From positions 1 through 31,687 of the forward strand of contig NZ_LSJM01000075.1 of the NCBI RefSeq assembly GCF_001557215.1: a DNA stretch of 31,687 bases. The letters are read 5' to 3'. Shown one piece after another: positions 22,954-30,501 of this stretch. The DNA is from Sphingomonas sp. CCH9-E2 (lineage in GTDB: Bacteria > Pseudomonadota > Alphaproteobacteria > Sphingomonadales > Sphingomonadaceae). The notes beneath the pieces are model-generated. The model saw only the letters and a program-made list of their open reading frames with translations, was not told where the DNA came from and searched no databases. Position 1 is the first letter of the stretch, and each line of letters starts with the position of its first letter. The position numbers and the translations under genes were made by a program.

Positions 22954-24690
22954 GTGACCGACGAGAACGAATTCCGCATCCGGCCCGGCCGCATCCGTTC
23001 AACCAGCGCCCAGCGGGTGCGGCCCTTCATCGCCCAGGCGCTGGCGGCGGCGCAGCGGGCTGGCGGCAGCGTATCCCGGCAAGGGAAGATCGGGCCCGGC
23101 GCGCGCTCCCGATTCGGGCGCGGCCAACGCGCCTCGATCCAGGCGAACCGTTTGATCACGGCGCGCTCGCGCGGCGCGGTGATCAAGGCGCGTGTGCTCC
23201 GCCATGGCGGCCGCAACGCGCCGCTCGCCACCCATCTCAATTATCTCCAGCGCGACGGCGTCACCCGTGACGGGGAGAAGGCCCAAATGTTCGGTCCCGG
23301 CGGCGACGATGTCGACGCCAAGGCGTTCGCCGAGCGCGCCGAGGGCGACCGCCATCACTTCCGCTTCATCGTCTCGCCGGACGACGCCGTGGAGATGTCC
23401 GACCTCAGAGGCTTCGCGCGCGAGCTGGTCGGGCAGATGGAGAAGGATCTCGGCACCAAGCTCGAATGGGCGGCGGTCGATCACTGGAACACCGAGCATC
23501 CCCATGTCCACCTGATCGTGCGCGGCGTGCGCGACGACGGTTCGGACCTGGTCATCTCGCGCGACTACATAAAAGAGGGCATGCGCGACCGGGCGCGCGA
23601 CCTCATCACCCACGAGTTGGGGCCGCGCACCGATCAGGAGATCCGGCGCACCCTCGAACGTCAGATCGACGCCGATCGTTGGACCAATCTCGATCGCCAG
23701 TTCGCCCGCGATGCCTATCGCACCGGCGTCATCGATCTCGCACCGCATGCCGATCGCCGGCCAGACGAATTCCGCGCGCTCAAAATCGGGCGGCTGCGCA
23801 AGCTCGAAGGGCTCGGCCTCGCCGATGAAATCGGCCCCGGCCAGTGGACGATCTCCGAGAAGGCCGAGGCGACGCTGCGCGAGCTGGGCGAGCGCGGCGA
23901 CATCATCAAGCGCATCCATCATGGCCTGACCGAGCGCGGCATCGCACGCGGCACCGCGAGCTACGTGCTCGCGTCGGAAAGCCTCAACGATCCCGTCATC
24001 GGCCGCCTGGTCGCGCGCGGGCTCGACGACGAGCTGAAGGGCACGGCGTTCGCCGTTGTCGACGGCATCGACGGCCGCACCCATCATATCAAGCTGCCCG
24101 ACCTCGACGCGGCCGGCGACAGCGCGCCGGGCTCGATCGTCGAGCTGCGCAAGTTCGACGATGCGCAGGGCCGTCGTCGCGTCGCGATCGCCGTGCGCTC
24201 CGATATCGACATCGAGCGGCAGGTCACCGCGACCGGTGCGACCTGGCTCGACCGGCAGGCCATCGCCCGCGAGCCCGTGGCGCTCGGCGGCGGCTTCGGC
24301 GCCGAGGTGCGCGACGCCATGGATCGCCGCGCCGAGCATCTCGTCGGTCAGGGCCTCGCCGAGCGCCAGAAGCGCGGCGTCAGCTTCCAGCCCGGACTGA
24401 TCGACACGCTGCGCCGGCGCGAGCTGGAGGCAGTTGCCGCCCGCATCACCGCCGAGACCGGTCGACCCCAGGTCAAGTCGGAGGCCGGCGAGTACGTCAC
24501 CGGCACCTATCAGCGGCGCCTCACGCTCGCGACCGGCCGCTTCGCCATGATCGACGATGGCCTGGGCTTCAGCCTTGTGCCTTGGACACCATCGATTGAA
24601 AAGCAGCTCGGCCGTCACGTCTCGGGCGTCGCCCGCGGCGACGGCGGCGTCGACTGGAGCTTCGGCCGGCAGCGGGGAATCGGCCTCTAG
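22954..24690 (+). CDS. DUF3363-type conjugative relaxase (RlxS/VirD2-like)
   Basis: 578-residue relaxase. The GTG at 22954 is preferred because it yields the family N-terminus (TDENEFRIRPGRIRS...RPFIAQALAAAQRAGG); an ATG 18 nt upstream is possible. The relaxase half contains ANRLITARSRGAVIKARVLRH, THLNYLQRDGV and the metal-binding motif HPHVHLIVRG after AVDHWN. The C-terminal DUF3363 half runs to the conserved end DWSFGRQRGIGL, so the gene is complete. It nicks oriT and pilots the strand into the T4SS via TraG. In related elements traG follows directly; here about 1.6 kb of TetR/SDR cargo intervenes. Confidence 0.9.
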   Translation: MTDENEFRIRPGRIRSTSAQRVRPFIAQALAAAQRAGGSVSRQGKIGPGARSRFGRGQRASIQANRLITARSRGAVIKARVLRHGGRNAPLATHLNYLQRDGVTRDGEKAQMFGPGGDDVDAKAFAERAEGDRHHFRFIVSPDDAVEMSDLRGFARELVGQMEKDLGTKLEWAAVDHWNTEHPHVHLIVRGVRDDGSDLVISRDYIKEGMRDRARDLITHELGPRTDQEIRRTLERQIDADRWTNLDRQFARDAYRTGVIDLAPHADRRPDEFRALKIGRLRKLEGLGLADEIGPGQWTISEKAEATLRELGERGDIIKRIHHGLTERGIARGTASYVLASESLNDPVIGRLVARGLDDELKGTAFAVVDGIDGRTHHIKLPDLDAAGDSAPGSIVELRKFDDAQGRRRVAIAVRSDIDIERQVTATGATWLDRQAIAREPVALGGGFGAEVRDAMDRRAEHLVGQGLAERQKRGVSFQPGLIDTLRRRELEAVAARITAETGRPQVKSEAGEYVTGTYQRRLTLATGRFAMIDDGLGFSLVPWTPSIEKQLGRHVSGVARGDGGVDWSFGRQRGIGL

Positions 24691-24734
24691 GGAATTGACG
24701 TCGCTCGCCGATGAAAGTCATGCGAGCCGTTATT

Positions 24735-24752
24735 GACTGATCAGTGCATAAC
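24735..24752. promoter_or_regulatory. operator candidate of the SDR-linked TetR (site A)
   Basis: GACTGATCAGTGCATAAC, containing the palindrome ACTGATCAGT, 15 nt before the TetR ATG. Its reverse complement recurs with 16 of 18 matches at 25386-25403, before the SDR gene. Confidence 0.65.
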
Positions 24753-24767
24753 GGTTAAACCGCGTTC

Positions 24768-25352
24768 ATGGCCAGACCGCGAGAGTTCAATCGGGAAGTC
24801 GCCCTGAAGGAAGCCATGAAGGCCTTCTGGGCGAAGGGCTATGCCGCCACGTCGACGGAAGACCTCATCCAAGCAATGGGAATTGGGCGGCAGAGTCTTT
24901 ACCACGCCTTCGGCGACAAGCGACGGCTCTATGTGGAAGCGCTCGAGACCTATCAGCGAGAGACGACGAGCGGCCACCTGAAGCGGCTGAACGGCGCCAT
25001 TTCACCACTAGCCGGCGTCCGCGATCTGCTCATCGGACTCATCGACGAGGACGACAGGCTCAGGACGATGGGCTGCATGGGTGTCAATTCGGTCGGCGAA
25101 TTCGGGGCATCCGATCCCGAACTTCGCGAACTAAGGACCAAAGTCGGGATGGCCATCAACAAGCGGCTTGCCGAGCGACTCAGCGAAGGTCAGGCGAATG
25201 GAGAGATCGACCCCACCTTCACCCCCGGGGAAGCAGCGAATTTCATTCAGTTGACCATGGCGGGAATTCAGCTTGCCGCGCGTGGCGGCGGTGGCTTGGA
25301 GGAACTACGCCGCATGGCCGACTTCGCCACCGACCGCCTGCGATCTCACTAG
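24768..25352 (+). CDS. TetR/AcrR-family repressor (SDR-linked)
   Basis: 194-residue TetR-family regulator. The HTH is at about residues 8-54 (NREVALKEAMKAFWAKGYAATSTEDLIQAMGIGRQSLYHAFGDKRRLY), followed by an all-helical ligand domain with the MGCMGVNSVGEFG segment of the AcrR subgroup that controls oxidoreductases. It is transcribed toward the SDR gene 66 nt downstream. Nearly identical operator sequences, in opposite orientation, lie before this gene and before the SDR gene, indicating it represses both. It sits inside the transfer cluster between relaxase and traG and has no known role in conjugation. Inducer unknown, probably an electrophile or the SDR substrate. Confidence 0.9.
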   Translation: MARPREFNREVALKEAMKAFWAKGYAATSTEDLIQAMGIGRQSLYHAFGDKRRLYVEALETYQRETTSGHLKRLNGAISPLAGVRDLLIGLIDEDDRLRTMGCMGVNSVGEFGASDPELRELRTKVGMAINKRLAERLSEGQANGEIDPTFTPGEAANFIQLTMAGIQLAARGGGGLEELRRMADFATDRLRSH

Positions 25353-25385
25353 GGGATCGGCATGGTCTGCGTAGAACCACACCTA

Positions 25386-25404
25386 GTTATGCACTGATCG
25401 ATCA
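25386..25404. promoter_or_regulatory. operator candidate of the SDR-linked TetR (site B)
   Basis: GTTATGCACTGATC followed by GATCA; the reverse complement of site A with 16 of 18 positions conserved. It contains the palindrome TGATCGATCA (25395-25404) and ends 14 nt before the SDR start codon. Confidence 0.65.
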
Positions 25405-25418
25405 AGAAAGGACTCTTC

Positions 25419-26159
25419 ATGAGCAATGGATCAAGGACGGAACGCCGGACAGCGCTGGTGTTCGGCGGATCGCGTGGCATCGGCGCCGCCGCGGCATCGC
25501 GACTGGCCGCAGACGGATTCGCGGTGGCTCTGACCTATGTGTCGCGCCCGGACAAGGCGGCAGAGGTCGTCTCCGCCATCGAGGCGGCGGGAGGGACGGC
25601 GCTCTCGATAAGGGCTGACAGTGCCGATCCAACGGCGATCCGAGCTGCCACGGCGCAAACCGCGGAGGCTCTTGGACAGATCGACGTCGTCGTCGTCAAT
25701 GCCGGGATCATTCGGATAGCAACGGTGGACGCCTTCACTTTGGAGGATCTCGACCTGATGCTGGCCGTCAATGTTCGGGGCGTTTTCCTCGCCATCCAAG
25801 CTGCCGCCAGCCACATGCGCGACGGAGGTCGTATCATTACGATCGGCAGCAACACTGCAGTCCGCACAGGCACACCGGGCGCCAGCGTTTATGCCATGAC
25901 CAAGGCGGCTGTCGCATCGATGGCAAAGGGCGTTGCCCTCGATCTCGCTCCGCGTGGAATCACCGTCAACAACATCCAGCCTGGTCCGACCGAGACGGAC
26001 ATGACGGCGGGGATGATTCCACAATTGCGAGAGATGATTCCCCTTCGCCGGGTTGGACAGCCGGCGGAGATTGCGGGCCTCATATCGTACCTTGCGAGCG
26101 ATCAGGCTGGTTATATGACGGGCGCCAGCCTGACTATCGATGGCGGGTTCGTGCTGTGA
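25419..26159 (+). CDS. short-chain dehydrogenase/reductase (SDR)
   Basis: 246-residue classical SDR. Coenzyme motif GGSRGIGAA at residues 16-24, VVVNAG near 91-96, catalytic Ser144, Tyr158 and Lys162 (SVYAMTKAA), then the PGPTETDM and YMTGASLTIDGGF segments of FabG-like reductases. It probably uses NADP(H) to reduce a carbonyl or quinone-like compound. The ATG at 25419 has a good ribosome-binding site (AAGAAAGGA). It is controlled by the preceding TetR gene through site B. Substrate cannot be told from sequence. Together the two genes form a compact, self-regulated cargo module within the transfer operon. Confidence 0.88.
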   Translation: MSNGSRTERRTALVFGGSRGIGAAAASRLAADGFAVALTYVSRPDKAAEVVSAIEAAGGTALSIRADSADPTAIRAATAQTAEALGQIDVVVVNAGIIRIATVDAFTLEDLDLMLAVNVRGVFLAIQAAASHMRDGGRIITIGSNTAVRTGTPGASVYAMTKAAVASMAKGVALDLAPRGITVNNIQPGPTETDMTAGMIPQLREMIPLRRVGQPAEIAGLISYLASDQAGYMTGASLTIDGGFVL

Positions 26160-26261
26160 ACGTTGATCGCACGTATTGGCGGTCGAAGACCGGTAATTTC
26201 TCGCTACCTTGCGCTACAGTACGACATGATGACGACACGTATTGAATAGCGCCGCAGCTCT

Positions 26262-26290
26262 TCACCAATTTGCGAAAATGCAATTGGTGA
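26262..26290 (+). promoter_or_regulatory. hairpin covering the traG ribosome-binding site
   Basis: TCACCAATTTGC, a 6-nt loop, GCAATTGGTGA: an 11-bp stem with one bulged T. The right arm contains the GGTGA that serves as the traG Shine-Dalgarno, 6 nt before the ATG at 26297. Folding would reduce traG translation; it could also terminate the SDR transcript weakly. Regulation is inferred. Confidence 0.5.
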
Positions 26291-26296
26291 GCGTCG

Positions 26297-28288
26297 ATGT
26301 CTGCTACGAAAATACTCTGGGGTCAGATCCTCACCGTCTTCGCGATCGTCCTGCTGACGACCTGGGCCGCCACACAATGGACGGCCTGGAAGCTCGGCTT
26401 CCAACCGCAGCTCGGCCCGGCCTGGTTCATGCTCGGCGACTGGCCGGTCTACTATCCCTGGTCCTTCTTCCCGTGGTGGTATTTCTATGATGCGTATGCG
26501 CCCCCGATCTTCGTCGAGGGCGCCTATATCGCCGCCTCCGGAGGGTTCATCTCGATCGCGGTTGCGATCGGCATGTCGGTCTGGCGGGCGCGTGAGGCGA
26601 AGAACGCCGAGACCTTCGGCTCGGCTCGCTGGGCCCGCGCCGACGAGGTGCGCGGCGCCGGTCTGCTCGGCGAGGATGGCGTGGTGCTCGGCAAGTTCGA
26701 CCACGCCTATCTGAGGCATGACGGGCCCGAGCATGTGCTGTGCTTCGCCCCGACCAGATCGGGCAAGGGCGTCGGCCTGGTCGTGCCCTCGCTGCTGACC
26801 TGGCCGGGCTCGGCCATCGTCCACGACATCAAGGGCGAGAACTGGACGCTCACCGCCGGCTTCCGCGCCCGCCACGGTCGGGTGCTGCTCTTTGATCCGA
26901 CCAACGCGAAATCGGCCGCCTACAATCCGCTGCTCGAGGTGCGCCGCGGCGAATGGGAAGTGCGCGACGTCCAGAACATCGCCGACATTTTGGTCGATCC
27001 GGAAGGCTCGCTCGAAAAGCGAAACCACTGGGAGAAGACCAGCCATGCGCTGCTGGTCGGCGCCATCCTGCACGTCCTCTATGCCGAGGAGGACAAGACG
27101 CTCGCCGGCGTCGCCGCCTTTCTCTCCGATCCGAAGCGGCCGATCGAGTCGACGCTGGCGGCGATGATGAAGACGGCCCATCTCGGCGAAGCCGGTCCGC
27201 ACCCGGTCATCGCGTCGGCGGCCCGCGAGCTGCTGAACAAATCAGACAATGAGCGGTCGGGCGTGCTGTCGACCGCCATGTCGTTTCTCGGGCTGTACCG
27301 GGACCCCGTGGTGGCGGAGGTGACGCGCCGCTGCGACTGGCGCATCGCAGACATCGTCGGCGCCAAGCATCCGACCAGCCTCTACCTCGTCGTGCCGCCA
27401 TCCGACATCGCCAGGACGAAGCCACTCATCCGCCTGATCCTGAACCAGATCGGCCGGCGCCTGACCGAGGACTTGCACGCTAAGGGCAACCGGCATCGGC
27501 TGCTCCTCATGCTCGACGAATTCCCGGCGCTCGGGCGACTGGACTTCTTTGAATCCGCGCTGGCCTTCATGGCCGGCTACGGCCTGAAGGCATTCCTGAT
27601 CGCGCAGTCGCTCAACCAGATCGAAAAGGCATATGGGCCGAACAATTCGATCCTCGACAACTGCCATGTGCGCGTCAGCTTCGCCACCAACGACGAGCGG
27701 ACCGCGAAAAGGGTCAGCGATGCGCTCGGCACGGCGACCGAAATGCGGGCCATGCGCAACTATGCCGGCCATCGGCTGTCGCCCTGGCTCGGCCACTTGA
27801 TGGTGTCGCGCTCGGAAACGGCGCGACCGCTCCTGACCCCCGGCGAGGTGATGCAGCTCCCGCCGGCCGACGAGATCGTCATGGTCGCGGGCACGCCGCC
27901 GATCCGCGCGAAGAAGGCCCGCTATTTCGAGGACCGACGCTTCAAGGAGCGGATCGTCGCGCCACCGACGCTCGCCAAGTCGAACCGACCCAGCTCCGAC
28001 GATTGGACCAGGCTGCCGGTTCCGGCCCGCCCAGTCGCCGCGCTCGCCGGGGCCGACGCGGCGGCCGACGCTGGCGACGAAGATCCGACCGGCTCCGAGC
28101 GACGCCATCAGCCCGAGCTGAACCGCGCAGCGCCCGTCGAGAAGAAGGCGCCGATCGACAATGAATTCGAGGTGGGGCTCGATGACGACGCCGACGAGGA
28201 TGCCGCTCGGATCAGCCGCGCCAACCAGGTGATGCAGGGCGTCGCGCGTCAGGTCTCGCTCGACCCGAACGACGGCATGGAGCTGTGA
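26297..28288 (+). CDS. traG: TraG/VirD4-type coupling protein
   Basis: 663-residue T4SS coupling ATPase. Two N-terminal membrane segments (about 8-29 and 72-96) flank a Trp/Tyr-rich periplasmic loop. Walker A is APTRSGKGVGL (about 151-161) and Walker B LLLMLDEFPALGRLDFF (about residue 400). The TraG box VRVSFATNDERTAKRVSDALG is near 458-478. An acidic, Pro/Ala-rich tail follows. It links the relaxosome to the Trb channel at the inner membrane. It is separated from the relaxase gene by inserted cargo, but followed 7 nt later by the CopG gene as usual. The ribosome-binding site lies in a hairpin. Confidence 0.94.
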   Translation: MSATKILWGQILTVFAIVLLTTWAATQWTAWKLGFQPQLGPAWFMLGDWPVYYPWSFFPWWYFYDAYAPPIFVEGAYIAASGGFISIAVAIGMSVWRAREAKNAETFGSARWARADEVRGAGLLGEDGVVLGKFDHAYLRHDGPEHVLCFAPTRSGKGVGLVVPSLLTWPGSAIVHDIKGENWTLTAGFRARHGRVLLFDPTNAKSAAYNPLLEVRRGEWEVRDVQNIADILVDPEGSLEKRNHWEKTSHALLVGAILHVLYAEEDKTLAGVAAFLSDPKRPIESTLAAMMKTAHLGEAGPHPVIASAARELLNKSDNERSGVLSTAMSFLGLYRDPVVAEVTRRCDWRIADIVGAKHPTSLYLVVPPSDIARTKPLIRLILNQIGRRLTEDLHAKGNRHRLLLMLDEFPALGRLDFFESALAFMAGYGLKAFLIAQSLNQIEKAYGPNNSILDNCHVRVSFATNDERTAKRVSDALGTATEMRAMRNYAGHRLSPWLGHLMVSRSETARPLLTPGEVMQLPPADEIVMVAGTPPIRAKKARYFEDRRFKERIVAPPTLAKSNRPSSDDWTRLPVPARPVAALAGADAAADAGDEDPTGSERRHQPELNRAAPVEKKAPIDNEFEVGLDDDADEDAARISRANQVMQGVARQVSLDPNDGMEL

Positions 28289-28295
28289 GACGCCC

Positions 28296-28730
28296 ATGGC
28301 CGATCCGTCGAAGAAACAGCGCCTGTCGGTCTATCTCGAACCCGAGGTGATGAAGGCGCTCGTCGCCCATGCCGCACGCCGCGATCAATCGCGCTCTTTG
28401 GTCGCCGAGGCAGCGATCGCGTCCTTCCTGTCGCCGGACGCGGCCGAGCGGCAGGAAGCGGCGACCACCAAACGCCTCGACCAGCTCGACCGCCGCATGA
28501 CCCGCATGGAGCGCGACATGGGGATTTCGGTCGAGATGCTGGCGGTGTTCGTGCGCTTCTGGCTGACCTCGAACCCGCCGCTGCCCGAACCGGCCCAGGC
28601 CGCCGCCCGGGCACAGGCTGGAGAACGCTACGACGCCTTCGTCGCTGCGCTCGGCCGCCGACTCGCCAAGGGGCCAAAGCTCCGTCAGGAGATTTCGGAG
28701 GACATCGAGCCCGCGCGCGACGCGCAATAA
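28296..28730 (+). CDS. CopG/RHH-type protein of the transfer operon
   Basis: 144-residue protein with an N-terminal ribbon-helix-helix (KKQRLSVYLEPEVMKALVAHAARRDQSRSLVAEAAIASFL, residues 6-45). A basic/acidic helical segment likely to form a coiled coil (TKRLDQLDRRMTRMERDMG) and a hydrophobic helix (VEMLAVFVRFWL) follow. Such CopG proteins lie between traG and trbB in this class of element and are presumed regulators of the trb genes. It starts 7 nt after traG; 169 bp without a gene separate it from trbB. Confidence 0.87.
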   Translation: MADPSKKQRLSVYLEPEVMKALVAHAARRDQSRSLVAEAAIASFLSPDAAERQEAATTKRLDQLDRRMTRMERDMGISVEMLAVFVRFWLTSNPPLPEPAQAAARAQAGERYDAFVAALGRRLAKGPKLRQEISEDIEPARDAQ

Positions 28731-28899
28731 GCAGCGATTGCGGCAACTCAAGTAATCGGCAGTTCCTCCGTTTCCCTGTCTCTGCACGCTACACTGCTAC
28801 TACGCCCTGACACCTGTTGCCGAGGGCCGATTTCCGGTTCTCTTACTCATCCCCGATCCAGGGGCGGCCTGACGCGGTCCCGCAAAGAACGGGGACAAC
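28731..28899. promoter_or_regulatory. gap before trbB, possible trb promoter region
   Basis: 169 bp without a gene between the CopG gene and trbB. It contains a TACACT hexamer near 28789-28794, a possible -10, but no clear -35. A CopG operator here is plausible by position only; no clear palindrome was found. Confidence 0.3.
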
Positions 28900-29883
28900 G
28901 TGGCCGATTCGCACCAGAAATCTGAAGCGATACTTCGAGGCGCCCGCATGCTGCGGACGGCCCTTGGCCCCGCCATCGCCGGATTCCTGAGCGACGCCAG
29001 CGTCGTCGAGGTGATGCTCAACCCCGACGGCCGCCTCTGGATCGACCGGCTTTCGGAGGGGCTGTCGGACACCGGCGAGACGCTGTCGCCGGAGGACGGC
29101 GAGCGGATCGTGCGCCTGGTCGCGCACCATGTCGGCGCCGAGGTTCATATCGGCAATCCGCGTGTCTCGGCCGAGCTGCCGGAAACGGGGGAGCGGTTCG
29201 AGGGCCTGCTGCCGCCCGTCGTGGCGGCCCCGGCCTTCGCCATCCGCAAGCCGGCGGTCGCCGTCTTCACGCTGCAGGATTACGTCGCCGCCGGCATCAT
29301 GTCCCCCGTGCAGGCCGAGATCCTGCGTCAGGCCGTCGCCGACCGCCGCAATATCCTGGTCGCCGGGGGCACCTCGACCGGAAAGACCACGCTCACCAAC
29401 GCGCTGCTCGCCGAGGTCGCCAAGACCTCGGATCGCGTCGTCCTGATCGAGGACACCCGCGAGCTGCAATGCGCCGCGCCGAACCTCGTCGCCATGCGGA
29501 CCAAGGACGGCGTCGCGACGCTGTCCGACCTCGTGCGCTCCTCGCTGCGCCTGCGGCCTGACCGCATCCCGATCGGCGAGGTACGCGGCGCCGAGGCTCT
29601 CGACCTGCTCAAGGCCTGGGGCACCGGCCATCCGGGTGGTGTCGGGACGATTCACGCCGGCACCGCGCTCGGCGCGCTGCGGCGCCTCGAACAGCTCATC
29701 CAGGAAGCTGTCGTCACCGTCCCGCGCGCGCTGATCGCCGAGACGATCGACCTCGTCGCCGTCCTCTCCGGACGCGGCTCGAACCGACGTCTCGCCGAAC
29801 TCGGCCGCGTCGAGGGGCTCGGACCCAGCGGCGACTACCGCGTCACCCCCGCAACCCAGCCCCCCGAAGGAGACCCCTCATGA
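28900..29883 (+). CDS. trbB: TrbB, VirB11-like T4SS ATPase
   Basis: 327-residue secretion ATPase with a GTG start. The N-terminal domain (about 1-140) includes [22 protein letters not shown]. Walker A is [20 protein letters not shown] (about 152-171), the Asp box and Walker [13 protein letters not shown] and [23 protein letters not shown], and the His box [18 protein letters not shown]. It forms a hexameric ring at the inner-membrane base of the channel and powers pilus assembly and DNA transfer. Its stop overlaps trbC by 4 nt. Confidence 0.94.
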   Translation: MADSHQKSEAILRGARMLRTALGPAIAGFLSDASVVEVMLNPDGRLWIDRLSEGLSDTGETLSPEDGERIVRLVAHHVGAEVHIGNPRVSAELPETGERFEGLLPPVVAAPAFAIRKPAVAVFTLQDYVAAGIMSPVQAEILRQAVADRRNILVAGGTSTGKTTLTNALLAEVAKTSDRVVLIEDTRELQCAAPNLVAMRTKDGVATLSDLVRSSLRLRPDRIPIGEVRGAEALDLLKAWGTGHPGGVGTIHAGTALGALRRLEQLIQEAVVTVPRALIAETIDLVAVLSGRGSNRRLAELGRVEGLGPSGDYRVTPATQPPEGDPS

Positions 29884-30212
29884 TCCGTCACGTCCTGCGC
29901 ATTCAGCGCCACATCCGCACGTTCGCGGCCGTCGCGTTCGTCAGCCTCGCGCTGGCGCCCGCCGCCCACGCGTCCGGCTCCTCGATGCCGTGGGAGGCCC
30001 CACTGCAATCGATCCTCGAATCCATCGAGGGACCGGTCGCCAAGATCCTCGCCGTCATCGTCATCATCGTCACCGGCCTGACGCTGGCCTTCGGCGATAC
30101 GTCCGGCGGTTTCCGGCGCCTGATCCAGATCGTCTTCGGTCTGTCGATCGCCTTCGCGGCCAGTTCGTTCTTCCTCAGCTTCTTCAGCTTCGGCGGCGGA
30201 GCGCTCGTCTGA
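29880..30212 (+). CDS. trbC: TrbC, conjugative pilin
   Basis: 110-residue pilin precursor. Signal sequence of about 35 residues ending APAAHA. The mature part begins SGSSMPWEAPLQSILESIEGPVAKI and has two hydrophobic segments (about 58-75 and 88-105), as in VirB2/TrbC pilins. It is the expected substrate of TraF, which trims and cyclises TrbC in RP4-type systems. The ATG overlaps the trbB stop (ATGA); its own TGA shares one base with the trbD ATG. Confidence 0.9.
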   Translation: MIRHVLRIQRHIRTFAAVAFVSLALAPAAHASGSSMPWEAPLQSILESIEGPVAKILAVIVIIVTGLTLAFGDTSGGFRRLIQIVFGLSIAFAASSFFLSFFSFGGGALV

Positions 30213-30493
30213 TGGCCGGACCGATCGAGAGCGGCGGCGACGTGCCTGGCTTCACCGTTCCGGTTCACCGCGCCTTGACCGAGCACATCCTGCTCGGCGG
30301 CGCACCCCGGAGCATCGCCATCCTCAATGGCACGCTCGCCGCAGCCCTCGGTCTCGGCCTGCGCCTCTGGCTGGTCGGCCTTGCGGTCTGGGCCGTCGGC
30401 CACTTTGCCGCTGTGTGGGCGGCCAAGCGCGACCCGCAGTTCGTCGACGTCGGACGTCGGCACCTGCGCATCCCCGGCCATCTCGGAGTCTGA
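30212..30493 (+). CDS. trbD: TrbD, VirB3-like membrane protein
   Basis: 93-residue protein starting at the ATG that shares its A with the trbC TGA. N-terminal GFTVPVHRALTEHILLGGAPRSIAILNGTLAAAL matches TrbD/VirB3, with membrane helices at about 38-52 and 54-72. VGRRHLRIPGHLG closes the protein, giving a short cytoplasmic tail. It acts with TrbE and the pilin in pilus assembly at the inner membrane. The preceding in-frame residues read in the trbC region are not part of it. Length is normal. Confidence 0.88.
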   Translation: MAGPIESGGDVPGFTVPVHRALTEHILLGGAPRSIAILNGTLAAALGLGLRLWLVGLAVWAVGHFAAVWAAKRDPQFVDVGRRHLRIPGHLGV

Positions 30494-30501
30494 GGCCCGC
30501 C

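Noticed and set aside
22716..23270. 184-residue ORF before and across the relaxase start
   Set aside because: It is in a different frame from the strongly supported relaxase and has low-complexity, shadow-type composition; the region is better explained as oriT/leader.
22999..24618. Long minus-strand ORF (539 residues) opposite the relaxase
   Set aside because: A typical antisense shadow of a high-GC gene; the plus frame has clear relaxase motifs.
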